DNA of 64,000 bases from Polyangium spumosum (GTDB lineage Bacteria > Myxococcota_A > Polyangia > Polyangiales > Polyangiaceae). Position numbers and translations under genes: made by a program. A model generated the notes under the pieces. The model saw nothing but the letters and a program-made list of their open reading frames with translations. It ran no database searches and was not told where the DNA came from. Shown here one piece after another: positions 51,841-59,704 of this stretch; positions within the stretch are counted from its first letter, which is position 1; every line of letters begins with the position of its first letter. The stretch is taken from the NCBI RefSeq assembly GCF_009649845.1, contig NZ_WJIE01000002.1:744001-808000 (forward strand). The letters are read 5' to 3'.

Positions 51841-54117
51841 ATGACGACCGCCGCGCAAAACGCCTCGTCCCCCCGGCCTCCCTTCATCGGGACCAACGTG
51901 CCTCGCACCGACGGTGCGGCCAAGGTGACGGGGCGCGCCGCGTACGTCGACGACCTCCCGCGTGAGCCCGGTGAGCTCTTCGGCGCCACCGTGCGTAGCC
52001 CCGTCCCGCGGGCCCGCCTCCGCGGCGTCACCCTCGATCCTTCGTTCGACTGGAGCGACGTCACCGTCGTGCGCGCCTCGGATCTCGTGGTGAACGAGGT
52101 CCAGTGTATCTCGGCCGAGCAGCCCATCCTCGCGGCCTCGGAGATCCGCCACGCCTACGAGCCCGTCGTCCTCCTCGCGTGCGCGGACAAACGCAAGCTC
52201 GCGCAGGCCGTGCGCGCCGTGAAGCTCGACCTCGAGCCGCTCGCGCCCGTCCTCGACCCCGAGCAATCCTTCGCCAAGGTCGACGTCATCTGGGGCGAGG
52301 ACAACGTCCACAAGCGCTTCTCCATCACCAAGGGCCGCGCCGACCTCCCCGATCCGAGCGCGAGCGCCGCCGCGATCGAGGCCGCCATCTCCGGCTGCGA
52401 GGTCGTCGTCCGCGGCCGCTACACGACGCACCACCAGGAGCAGCTCTACATCGAGCCGCAGGGCGTCATCGCTCGCTGGGACGAGCGCGGCGTGCACGTC
52501 ACCGGATCCCTCCAGTGCCCGTATTACGTCAGCAAGGCGCTCGTGCACGCCTTCGGCCTACCTGCCGAACGCGTGAACGTCACGCAGGCCGTCACCGGCG
52601 GCGGGTTCGGCGGCAAGGAAGAGTATCCCTCGGTCCTCGCCCTCCACGCCGCGGCGCTCGCGCAGAAGAGCGGCAAGCCCGTGCGTTTGATCTACGACCG
52701 CAAGGAGGACATCGAGGCGACCACCAAGCGTCACCCGGCCATCTGCGAGATCGTCAGCGGCTGCGATCGTGACGGCACGCTCCGCGCCCTCTCCATCCGC
52801 ATCCTCATGGATGGCGGCGCGTACATGACGCTCACGCCCGTCGTCCTCTCGCGCGGCGCCCTGCACGCGGCCGGCGTCTACCGCTGGGACGACGTGCGCA
52901 TCGACGCCATCGCCGTCGCCACGAACACCCCGCCGAACGGCGCCTTCCGCGGCTTCGGCGCGCCGCAGACCATCTGGGCGATCGAGCGGCACCTCGATCG
53001 TGTCGCCAGGGAGCTCGGCCGCGACCCGGTGGACCTCAAGGCGCAGAACATGCTGCGCGAGGGCGACACCACCGCGACGGGCCAGATCCTGCGCGGCTCG
53101 GTCGGCGTCGCCGAGTGCGTCGAGAAGGCCCTCGCGGCGAGCGGGTACAAGGACAAACGCCAGGCGCCTCCCGTCGTCCGCGGCCGTGTCGCGCGGGGCA
53201 TCGGCGCGAGCGTCTTCATGCACGGCGCGGGCTTCACCGGATCGGGCGAGAAGTACCTCAAGGGGCGCGTCGCCATCGATCTGCTCCCCGGCGGCCGCCT
53301 CCGCATCCGCACCGCCTCCACCGACATCGGCCAGGGCACCGAGACCGTCTTCCGCCAGATCGCCGCCGACGCCGCGGGTGTTGGGATCGAGGACGTCGAC
53401 TTCGCCGTCCCTGCGACCCCGTACGTCCCCGACTCCGGCCCCACGGTCGCGTCGCGCACCGTCATGGTCGTCGGCGGCATCGTCGAGCGCGCCGCCCGCG
53501 AGATCGCGGCCCGCGTCCACGCCGAGCAAGAGACGGGAGGTGGCGACTTTGCCGCCGCCGCCGATCATTTGCTCTCCAAGGAACCCGAGGTCACCGCGCT
53601 CGTGCAGTACGAGCACCCCGGCTGGGTCACCTGGGACGACGTCACGTACAAGGGCGACGCGTACCCCGTGTACGGCTACGCGTGTGACGTCGCCGAGGTC
53701 GAGGTCGATCTCGACACGCTCGAGGTCACGGTCACGGGCTTCTGGTCCGCGACGGACGTGGGCAAGGCGATCCACCCCGTCATGTGCAAGGGCCAGATCG
53801 AGGGCGGCAGCCTCCAGGCGATCGGCTGGGCGCTCTGGGAGGACGTCGTCTGGAAAGACGGCCTCATCCTGAACCCGCGCATGACGAACTACATCATCCC
53901 GACCGCGCTCGACGCCCCGCCGATGCACGTCGACCTCGTCGAGGCCCCGTATGCGTACGGCCCCGGCGGCGGCGCCAAGGGCGTCGGCGAGCTGCCCATG
54001 GACGGCGGCGCGCCGGCGATCGCCGCGGCGATCGAGCACGCGACGGGCATTGTTTCTCGCGATCTACCCCTCTTGCCCGAGCGCCTGCTCGAGCTCCAGA
54101 ACGCGCAAAAGGGCTGA
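51841..54117 (+). CDS. Molybdenum hydroxylase large subunit (xanthine dehydrogenase family)
   Basis: A 758-residue molybdopterin subunit. Typical motifs: N-terminal TNVPRTDGAAKVTGRAAYVD, ITGGGFGGKEEYPSVLALHA-like segment, RGFGAPQTIWAIE, ASTDIGQGTETVFRQIA, and the base Glu717 in AKGVGELPMDGGAP. It belongs to the xanthine dehydrogenase/aldehyde oxidase family; the oxidised substrate is not readable. ATG 51841 was chosen (GTG 51829 is possible). Its Fe-S and FAD partners follow after a glyoxalase gene. Confidence 0.92.
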   Translation: MTTAAQNASSPRPPFIGTNVPRTDGAAKVTGRAAYVDDLPREPGELFGATVRSPVPRARLRGVTLDPSFDWSDVTVVRASDLVVNEVQCISAEQPILAASEIRHAYEPVVLLACADKRKLAQAVRAVKLDLEPLAPVLDPEQSFAKVDVIWGEDNVHKRFSITKGRADLPDPSASAAAIEAAISGCEVVVRGRYTTHHQEQLYIEPQGVIARWDERGVHVTGSLQCPYYVSKALVHAFGLPAERVNVTQAVTGGGFGGKEEYPSVLALHAAALAQKSGKPVRLIYDRKEDIEATTKRHPAICEIVSGCDRDGTLRALSIRILMDGGAYMTLTPVVLSRGALHAAGVYRWDDVRIDAIAVATNTPPNGAFRGFGAPQTIWAIERHLDRVARELGRDPVDLKAQNMLREGDTTATGQILRGSVGVAECVEKALAASGYKDKRQAPPVVRGRVARGIGASVFMHGAGFTGSGEKYLKGRVAIDLLPGGRLRIRTASTDIGQGTETVFRQIAADAAGVGIEDVDFAVPATPYVPDSGPTVASRTVMVVGGIVERAAREIAARVHAEQETGGGDFAAAADHLLSKEPEVTALVQYEHPGWVTWDDVTYKGDAYPVYGYACDVAEVEVDLDTLEVTVTGFWSATDVGKAIHPVMCKGQIEGGSLQAIGWALWEDVVWKDGLILNPRMTNYIIPTALDAPPMHVDLVEAPYAYGPGGGAKGVGELPMDGGAPAIAAAIEHATGIVSRDLPLLPERLLELQNAQKG

Positions 54118-54153
54118 ACCGGTCGTCCGCGAACCGAGGGAGAACCCAGGGCC

Positions 54154-54546
54154 ATGCGAATCCTCCACACCATGCTCCGCGTCGGCGATCTCGACCGATC
54201 GCTCGCGTTTTACCAGGACGTCCTCGGCATGAAGCTCATCCGCCGGCGGGACTACCCCGAGGGCCGGTTCACGCTCGCGTTCGTCGGGTACGGCGACGAG
54301 TCGGAGACGGCGGTCCTCGAGCTCACGCACAACTGGGACACGAAGAGCTACGACCTCGGCACGGGGTACGGCCACATCGCGATCCAGGTCGACGACGCGG
54401 CGAAGGCCTGCGACGAGGCGCGAAAGCGCGGCGGCAAGGTCACGCGCGAGGCGGGGCCGATGAAACACGGCACCACCGTGATCGCGTTCGTCGAGGATCC
54501 GGACGGCTACAAGATCGAGTTCATCCAGCGCAAGGTGGAGGAGTAA
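54154..54546 (+). CDS. gloA: Lactoylglutathione lyase (glyoxalase I)
   Basis: A 130-residue VOC-fold enzyme that converts the methylglyoxal-glutathione adduct to S-lactoylglutathione. It has the class motifs [39 protein letters not shown] and [12 protein letters not shown], with His, Glu, His and Glu metal ligands in their usual places. The length is like E. coli GloA. It is inserted between the Mo and Fe-S subunits of the hydroxylase, 37 and 2 bp away. This is unusual and hints at a carbonyl-containing substrate or simple operon hitch-hiking. Confidence 0.92.
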   Translation: MRILHTMLRVGDLDRSLAFYQDVLGMKLIRRRDYPEGRFTLAFVGYGDESETAVLELTHNWDTKSYDLGTGYGHIAIQVDDAAKACDEARKRGGKVTREAGPMKHGTTVIAFVEDPDGYKIEFIQRKVEE

Positions 54547-54548
54547 CC

Positions 54549-55028
54549 TTGAAGATCACGCTCACCCTCAACGGCCACGCGCGCGAGGTCGATCTGCCGC
54601 CGCTCGTGCGTCTGCTCGACGCGCTCCGGGGTCCGCTCGGCCTGCCGGGGACCAAGGAGGGCTGCGGCGAGGGCGAGTGTGGCTCGTGCACGGTCCTGCT
54701 CGACGGCGAGCCCGTGAACGCGTGCCTCGTCTCGATCGGCCAGTGCGAGGGGCGCGCCGTCACCACCGTCGAGGGCCTCTCGGACGCCACGCACCTCGCC
54801 CCGCTCGCGCGTTGCTTCGTCGATCACGGCGGCGCGCAGTGCGGCATCTGCACGCCTGGCATGCTCGTCTCGGCCGAGGCCTTGCTCGCGCGCCGGCCCG
54901 AGCCCAGCGACGAGGAGATCCGCGAGGCCATCGCGGGCAACCTCTGCCGCTGCACCGGCTACCAGCGTATCGTCGACAGCATCCGCGAGGCGGCGCGCGA
55001 GCGTCGGGAAGCGGGAGGCGCGGCGTGA
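54549..55028 (+). CDS. Molybdenum hydroxylase [2Fe-2S] subunit
   Basis: A 159-residue subunit with both clusters: plant-type ([16 protein letters not shown]) and the helical domain ([32 protein letters not shown]). All eight cysteines are visible. It transfers electrons from Mo to FAD. The start is TTG 54549 with GGAGG upstream; no ATG or GTG fits. Its TGA overlaps the GTG of the FAD subunit gene (GTGA). Confidence 0.93.
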   Translation: MKITLTLNGHAREVDLPPLVRLLDALRGPLGLPGTKEGCGEGECGSCTVLLDGEPVNACLVSIGQCEGRAVTTVEGLSDATHLAPLARCFVDHGGAQCGICTPGMLVSAEALLARRPEPSDEEIREAIAGNLCRCTGYQRIVDSIREAARERREAGGAA

Positions 55029-55921
55029 GCCTCGCGGATCTGCCCTCGCACACGATGCAGCGCGCGGCCTCCCTCGACGCGCTCTGCGGCCTCCTCGCCG
55101 AAAGGCACGCGCGCGGCGAAGGCACCGTCCTGCTCGCGGGCGGCACCGACTGGGTCGTCGAGCAGGAGCTCAAGCCCCCGCGCGGCGACGGCGCGCCCCT
55201 GCCGCTCGTCGTCGACATCTCTCGCATGGACGAGCTCCGCGGCATCTCGCTCACGCGGGGCCTCTTGCGTATCGGCGCGGCGACGACCTACCTCGAGATC
55301 CGGCAAAACCCCGCCGTCATCGAGCGCACGCCCCTGCTCGTGGCCATGGCCCGCGAGCTCGGCGCCCTCCAGATCCAGGCTCGCGGCACGCTCGGCGGCA
55401 ACCTCGCCACGGCCTCGCCTGCGGCGGACGGCGTCGCGGCGCTCGCGGCGTACGACGCGACCGTCGTCGTGAAGAGCGTCCGCGGCGAGCGCCGCATCCC
55501 CTTCTCCTCGCTGCAAACGGGCTACAAGCAGGGCACGCGCGCGCCGGACGAGGTCATCGTCGCCGTGGAGATCGCGGTCCCGCCCGAGGGTTCGCCCTGG
55601 TTTTGGCGCAAGGTCGGCACGCGGCGGGCGCAGGCCATCTCCAAGGTCGCGCTCGCGGGCATCGCGGCGCGCTCCGAGGATCGGGCCGTGCGCTTTGGCC
55701 TCGGCATGGCCTCCGTCGCGCCGGTCACCGCCACGCTCCTGCAGACGCGCGCCCTCGTCCTCTCGCGGCCCCTCCCCGCGATCACGGCGCAGGACCTCGA
55801 CGCCGCCGTCCTCTCGGACATCGCGCCCCTCTCGGACGTCCGCTCGACCCGCGAATACCGCCTGCACGCCGCGAAGGCCGTCGTGCGGGGCTTCTTGCGC
55901 GACCTCGGCGCGCCCGTCTGA
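55025..55921 (+). CDS. Molybdenum hydroxylase FAD-binding subunit
   Basis: A 298-residue FAD subunit of the CoxM/XdhB kind: VLLAGGTDWVVEQELK, LGALQIQARGTLGGNLATAS (flavin site) and a C-terminal CO_deh_flav_C-like region (TRRAQAISKVALAGIAA). The GTG overlaps the previous stop. Together with the genes upstream it completes a three-subunit hydroxylase with its own maturation factors. Confidence 0.92.
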   Translation: MSLADLPSHTMQRAASLDALCGLLAERHARGEGTVLLAGGTDWVVEQELKPPRGDGAPLPLVVDISRMDELRGISLTRGLLRIGAATTYLEIRQNPAVIERTPLLVAMARELGALQIQARGTLGGNLATASPAADGVAALAAYDATVVVKSVRGERRIPFSSLQTGYKQGTRAPDEVIVAVEIAVPPEGSPWFWRKVGTRRAQAISKVALAGIAARSEDRAVRFGLGMASVAPVTATLLQTRALVLSRPLPAITAQDLDAAVLSDIAPLSDVRSTREYRLHAAKAVVRGFLRDLGAPV

Positions 55922-55943
55922 AAACTCGATTGGCGGGGCAAAC

Positions 55944-56453
55944 ATGACCGAAGACTTCACCTTTCGCCTCATCCGCCCCGAGGACGACCCTGCGGTCGCC
56001 GCCGTCATCCGCGCCGTGATGCCCGAGTTTGGCGCGGACGGGCCCGACTTCGCCATTCACGACCCCGAGGTCTCGGCGATGAGCGCGGCGTATGCCGGGC
56101 CTCGCTCGGCTTATTTCGTCGTCGAGATGGGCGGGCGCATCGTGGGCGGCGCGGGGCTCGGTCCGCTCGAGGGCGGCGACGCGGACACGGCCGAACTCCG
56201 CAAGATGTACTTCTTGCGCGAGGCGCGCGGCAAGGGAATGGGCGAGCGCCTGCTCCGGCACGTCCTCGACGTGGCCGCGCGCGAGCGCGGTTATGCCCGG
56301 GTCTACCTCGAGACGCTCACGGGCATGGATTCTGCGATGCGCCTTTACGAGCGCCTCGGCTTTCGCCGCCTCGATCGCCAGCGCGGGTGCACCGGACACC
56401 ACGGCTGCAATCGTTTCTACATGCTCGATCTGGTCCCCGCCGTGACCAGTTGA
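55944..56453 (+). CDS. GNAT-family N-acetyltransferase
   Basis: A 169-residue acetyltransferase with the acetyl-CoA loop EARGKGMGERLLRHVLDVAA and a C-terminal MRLYERLGFRRLDR motif. The final 20 residues carry Cys and His pairs (CTGHHGCNRF), suggesting a small metal site. The substrate is unknown. It begins 22 bp after the hydroxylase FAD subunit, so it may be part of that transcript. Confidence 0.85.
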   Translation: MTEDFTFRLIRPEDDPAVAAVIRAVMPEFGADGPDFAIHDPEVSAMSAAYAGPRSAYFVVEMGGRIVGGAGLGPLEGGDADTAELRKMYFLREARGKGMGERLLRHVLDVAARERGYARVYLETLTGMDSAMRLYERLGFRRLDRQRGCTGHHGCNRFYMLDLVPAVTS

Positions 56454-56479
56454 GGGCGCGAACCAAGGCTGCTCCTGAC

Positions 56480-56509
56480 TTGCTTTTTCCGAAGCTGGGG
56501 GTCTTTACT
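56480..56509 (+). promoter_or_regulatory. Promoter giving a possibly leaderless transcript
   Basis: TTGCTT (56480-56485), 18-bp spacer, TTTACT (56504-56509). The expected start of transcription coincides with the ATG at 56516. The five G's before the -10 could pair with CCCCC before the ATG, so an ordinary leader would also be structured. Confidence 0.35.
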
Positions 56510-56515
56510 TCCCCC

Positions 56516-57439
56516 ATGAACGGTCTTCGAGCCCTTCCCCTCGCCTTCTTGCTCGCCATGGGCGCCGTCGCGTGTGGCGCGCCCCCGCCCGAGCCCAATA
56601 TCGCCTCCTCGGCGACGCAGCCCGGATACGCCCAGGATTATCCGGCGGCGATGCAGCAAATCGTCAAGGATTTCGGCCGCGACGACGATGACTCCCGCAC
56701 GCTCTCCTCGGGTTTTTCCCAGTACCCGCAGGGCCTCAAGGCCCCCGACTGGAGCGTCGTGGGCGACATTCACCGCAGCGCGGACGACGCGGGCCGGAGC
56801 CGCGCGTACGTCGACCGCACCCGCGAGGTCACGGGCGCGGCGGCGTTCTTCGCGGCCGAGCAGGACGAGATCGTCAAGAAGGTCGCCGGCTCGGCCACGT
56901 ACGCGGCCAAGCAAAAGGGCTGCGAGGCCGACCTCTCGGGCGTCGTCGCCAAGTCCCTCGAGGACTCCGTCGACAAGCAGCTCGAGAAGCGGCTCCGCGA
57001 GCGGAACGAGGCCCACGCCATCATCGACCGGCACCGGACCCAGCTCGGCAAGGAGGACGCGGCGACGCTCGAGGAGCAGGCCGACCAGATCAGCCGCGCG
57101 AGTTACCTCGTGCACATCGCGATGGTCGAGGAGAAGGTGCGCCTGCGCGCCCTGCTCGAAGAAGCGGAGCAGGTGAAGAAGACGCTCGACGATTACATCA
57201 CCCGGGAGCGCGCCTCGCAGGGCCAGGGCAAACCGGCGGATCAGAAGGCGAGCGAGGCCCGGATCACGCGCGCCCAGGAGAGCAAGGCGCAGATCGACAG
57301 CGCGCTGACGCAGGGCCGCGAGATGGAGCCGAAGATGGAGGAGCGGATCACGGCCGCGCAGAAGCGGCACGCGGACGCGATGACGGCGCTGCTCGCCGAC
57401 GTGGACAAGCGGGCGAAGGACGCGGGGCAGAAAAAATAA
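56516..57439 (+). CDS. Lipoprotein with long coiled-coil region, unknown function
   Basis: A 307-residue protein with a signal peptide and lipobox (GAVAC). After a short linker it is almost all charged helix (LEDSVDKQLEKRLRERNEAH, RLRALLEEAEQVKKTLDDYI), consistent with coiled coil. It contains no enzyme motif. It may be a periplasmic spacer or envelope-tether protein. It is followed by a strong hairpin. Confidence 0.8.
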   Translation: MNGLRALPLAFLLAMGAVACGAPPPEPNIASSATQPGYAQDYPAAMQQIVKDFGRDDDDSRTLSSGFSQYPQGLKAPDWSVVGDIHRSADDAGRSRAYVDRTREVTGAAAFFAAEQDEIVKKVAGSATYAAKQKGCEADLSGVVAKSLEDSVDKQLEKRLRERNEAHAIIDRHRTQLGKEDAATLEEQADQISRASYLVHIAMVEEKVRLRALLEEAEQVKKTLDDYITRERASQGQGKPADQKASEARITRAQESKAQIDSALTQGREMEPKMEERITAAQKRHADAMTALLADVDKRAKDAGQKK

Positions 57440-57478
57440 CGTTCGGCCTGGCGATCGACGCAACTGCCGGGGGGCTCC

Positions 57479-57519
57479 GGTCGATATGCGAGGGCGGGGG
57501 GACGATCCCTCGCTCGACC
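57479..57519 (+). terminator. Two-part hairpin after the coiled-coil lipoprotein
   Basis: GCGAGGG (57488-57494) pairs with CCCTCGC (57507-57513), and GGTCGA (57479-57484) pairs with TCGACC (57514-57519) across a 3-nt bulge. The stem totals 13 bp. It lacks a T-run but is a good candidate terminator before the small gene at 57532. Confidence 0.5.
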
Positions 57520-57531
57520 AGGAGGCCCATC

Positions 57532-57750
57532 ATGCCCTCGTTTTTCCCGTTCCCCGGTCCTGGAAACGTCCTCCCCGAGGCCCCCGCGGCCCAAGACGCG
57601 GCGGAGGAGCCGCTCGTCCCCGCGCCGCGGCCTGCGCGCGCCGATCCCACGCTCGACTCCACCCCGCCGCCGCCGAGCGGAATGGTGGACCTCGCGTGGG
57701 ACGACACGCAGCCGATGAGCGTGATCCGTTTTCGCCCGGAAAAGCCCTAG
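57532..57750 (+). CDS. Small Pro-rich protein, unknown function
   Basis: A 72-residue protein, mostly disordered, with a final segment SGMVDLAWDDTQPMSVIRF. AGGAGG lies seven bases before the ATG, the best evidence that it is real. It overlaps the stop of the convergent PYP-like gene by 4 bp. I recognise no family. Confidence 0.5.
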   Translation: MPSFFPFPGPGNVLPEAPAAQDAAEEPLVPAPRPARADPTLDSTPPPPSGMVDLAWDDTQPMSVIRFRPEKP

Positions 57751-58274
57751 AGAACCCCCGCAGAGGGCGCGTGTTCGCTCGGCGCTGCGTCCTCTGCGCC
57801 GCCCTCGCCCTCGGCCACCTCGGCGACCGGGCGGCGCACCACGGTCATGAAGAGCCGCGCTGCCGTCCCTACCTGCTCGAGCGGCTGCGTCATCACGGGC
57901 GGCGCCTTCACGAACTGCACGGCCACGTCCTGCGCGCCGTGCAGGAAATAAAACCGGAAGCGGAAGCCCTCCTCCTGGCGGGCCTCGTCCTGCACGAGCG
58001 CCCGGAAGCGCCCGTAAAACGCCTCCACCCGCGTGCAAGGCGCGACCTCCGTGAAGAAGTTTTTCCCGACGACCCGCTCGGGGGGCAGGCGCGAGAGCTC
58101 CGATTCGTAGCGGTTGTAAAGCAGGATCGTACCTACCTCATCGAGGACGACGAACCCGTAGGGCAGCTCGTCGACCTCCTCCTTCGACATGGCCGCGAGA
58201 CGCTCGATCGCGTCGAGCGCGCCGTCCTCCGACACCATGGGGGCCTGTACGGCCGTGACCAACTCGCTGCTCAA
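57747..58274 (-). CDS. Photoactive yellow protein (PYP)-type PAS photosensor
   Basis: A 175-residue soluble PAS protein. Residues 47-90 align without gaps to PYP of Halorhodospira halophila (from memory). Tyr53 and Glu57 stand for Tyr42 and Glu46, and Cys80 in KNFFTEVAPCT stands for the p-coumarate-binding Cys69. Thr50 is Ser61, and Arg52 is Leu63. About half of those 44 positions are identical. The protein should be able to bind p-coumaric acid and respond to blue light. A C-terminal acidic Ala/Glu tail follows residue 148. The TTG start overlaps the TGA of the DUF4388 gene (TTGA) and has GGGAGGT upstream. No coumarate-synthesis gene is nearby. Confidence 0.88.
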   Translation of the reverse strand: MSSELVTAVQAPMVSEDGALDAIERLAAMSKEEVDELPYGFVVLDEVGTILLYNRYESELSRLPPERVVGKNFFTEVAPCTRVEAFYGRFRALVQDEARQEEGFRFRFYFLHGAQDVAVQFVKAPPVMTQPLEQVGTAARLFMTVVRRPVAEVAEGEGGAEDAAPSEHAPSAGVL

Positions 58275-59083
58275 CGGACACCTCCCTCTCGCATTCGGAA
58301 CGCCTCACCCCATCCCCCCTTGTCGAGCAGTCGCATCAGGCCCCCGAGCATCTCGGGGACGTAATACCTCTGGAAATGCGCCGCGTTGAACATCGAGCCC
58401 GCCTCGAACACCGCGAACACCCACGCGGCCACCGCCCTCGGGATCGCCGACCTCGCCCGCTCCACGCCCGCCACCATCACCAGGCCGTCCGCCGAGATCC
58501 GGAACGCGTCCATCGCCGGGTGCGCGGCCGCCGTGCGGGACCAGGCCGTCTGCATGATCGAAGACGCGAGCTTCGGCCCCAGCCATTTGCGCGTGTAGAT
58601 CGAACACGCATTCATCACGGCCGCGGCCAGCGCCACCTCGGTCGCGTTTCCCTCCAGCATCGCCGGGCGCAGCGACACGGGTGGCCTCTCCGACGACGGC
58701 GGGCGCGGCGGCGGCGTCGACCCGCGCTCGTCGAGCGCGATCACGTCGAAGACCGCCTGGCGGAAGCACCGGATGGCCGTGAGCGCGACCTCGGCGTCGG
58801 CCTCGGTGGGCAGATCGTCGACCCGGGCGCGTACCACGCGCCCTCGCTCCAGCATGACCTCCCCTCGCCGCCTGAGGGCTCGGACCTCCACGACACACGT
58901 CCGGCCTCGGGAGCCCAGGGAGCCGAGCAGATCGTCGAGCCCCACCTCGTCGAGTTGACCTCGAAGGATCAGCCGACCCCGCGCGCGCTCCGAGGACACG
59001 CCGGCCCGATCGGCCGACCACGCGGCGTCCGTCCCTCCGAGCCACGCTCCTCCCCCGTCCCCAGGGGCCGCGTTGTCGAACAT
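58271..59083 (-). CDS. DUF4388-domain protein, partner of the PYP-like protein
   Basis: A 270-residue protein. An N-terminal DUF4388 region (RLILRGQLDEVGLDDLLGSL, GEVMLERGRVVRARVDD) is typical of myxobacterial signalling and motility proteins. A Pro-rich linker leads to a helical C-terminal domain (ALAAAVMNACSIYTRKWLGP, AWVFAVFEAGSMFNAAHFQR) that I do not recognise. GGGAG precedes the ATG at 59083; the one at 59113 falls inside the promoter. Its stop overlaps the PYP start, so the two are made in step and likely interact: light sensor and output. Confidence 0.82.
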   Translation of the reverse strand: MFDNAAPGDGGGAWLGGTDAAWSADRAGVSSERARGRLILRGQLDEVGLDDLLGSLGSRGRTCVVEVRALRRRGEVMLERGRVVRARVDDLPTEADAEVALTAIRCFRQAVFDVIALDERGSTPPPRPPSSERPPVSLRPAMLEGNATEVALAAAVMNACSIYTRKWLGPKLASSIMQTAWSRTAAAHPAMDAFRISADGLVMVAGVERARSAIPRAVAAWVFAVFEAGSMFNAAHFQRYYVPEMLGGLMRLLDKGGWGEAFRMREGGVR

Positions 59084-59104
59084 GAGCACTCCCTTCCTTC
59101 TCTT

Positions 59105-59135
59105 GTTGTACATGGTTCGTACAACGTTTGGTCAG
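59105..59135 (-). promoter_or_regulatory. Promoter and operator of the PYP/DUF4388 operon
   Basis: GTTGTAC (59105-59111) and GTACAAC (59119-59125) form a perfect dyad with a 7-bp centre. On the minus strand CTGACC (59135-59130) and TACAAC (59110-59105) are -35 and -10 candidates, 19 bp apart. The dyad spans the spacer and the -10. A 19-bp spacer with a dyad in it is the MerR-family promoter layout. TTGTAC half-sites resemble those described for B12-dependent CarH/LitR light regulators, from memory. Confidence 0.5.
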
Positions 59136-59181
59136 GAGCGTCCAGCAGGAATTTCAAGTTCTCCGGTTAGGAAGAGCCGCA

Positions 59182-59201
59182 GGGAGCCGCCCACGGCTCC
59201 C
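59182..59201 (-). terminator. Hairpin after the 59251-59643 gene
   Basis: GGGAGCCG (59182-59189) and CGGCTCCC (59194-59201) form a perfect 8-bp stem with a 4-nt loop, 49 bases beyond the stop codon at 59251. No T-run follows, but position suggests termination before the PYP operon promoter. Confidence 0.5.
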
Positions 59202-59250
59202 GGATCTCGACCCGAACGTAGAAGGTTCGTTCAACCTCGACGCGGTGGGC

Positions 59251-59643
59251 CTACTCCTTCGTGTGGCCGAGCGTCGGGTCGAGGGCCTTCCGGAGGGCCT
59301 CGTCCCGCGCGGCGCGGGCGTGCCTGCGGCTCTCCAGGAGCGACTCGACCGCGAAATTCGCCTCGATGTCGTCCGCGAGCTCGTCCGCCGCGATCCGCGC
59401 GATCGCCTCGAGCCTCGACCCGAGCCGCGCCCGCAGCCGCTCCTTGATGGCGTCCTTCAGAATCTCGCGCGCCGCCGCGCGTGTCAGCGCCTCGGCCTCG
59501 CTGTAGAGCACCTTCGACACTTCGAGGTCGAGGAAGCCCGTGTCCTTCGGCCCCTCGGCCCGGCGCCCTCCGCCGTGCCCCTCGTCGCGCCGCTCGTGCC
59601 GCTCGCCCTGCCCCTCGGGCCCGTCCCTGCGTTGATCCTGCAT
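59251..59643 (-). CDS. Small charged helical protein, unknown function
   Basis: A 130-residue protein. The first 35 residues are a disordered Gly/Glu/Arg/His-rich tail. The rest is one or two long amphipathic helices (ALTRAAAREILKDAIKERLR, IARIAADELADDIEANFAVE). It has no signal peptide and no recognised domain. It lies between the TerB gene and the PYP operon on the same strand, with a hairpin after it. Confidence 0.65.
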   Translation of the reverse strand: MQDQRRDGPEGQGERHERRDEGHGGGRRAEGPKDTGFLDLEVSKVLYSEAEALTRAAAREILKDAIKERLRARLGSRLEAIARIAADELADDIEANFAVESLLESRRHARAARDEALRKALDPTLGHTKE

Positions 59644-59704
59644 GTCGCCTCCACCACGCAGCGTAACCGCGCGGCCGAGGCGTCGGAAGGGCCCGGCGAG
59701 GTGA

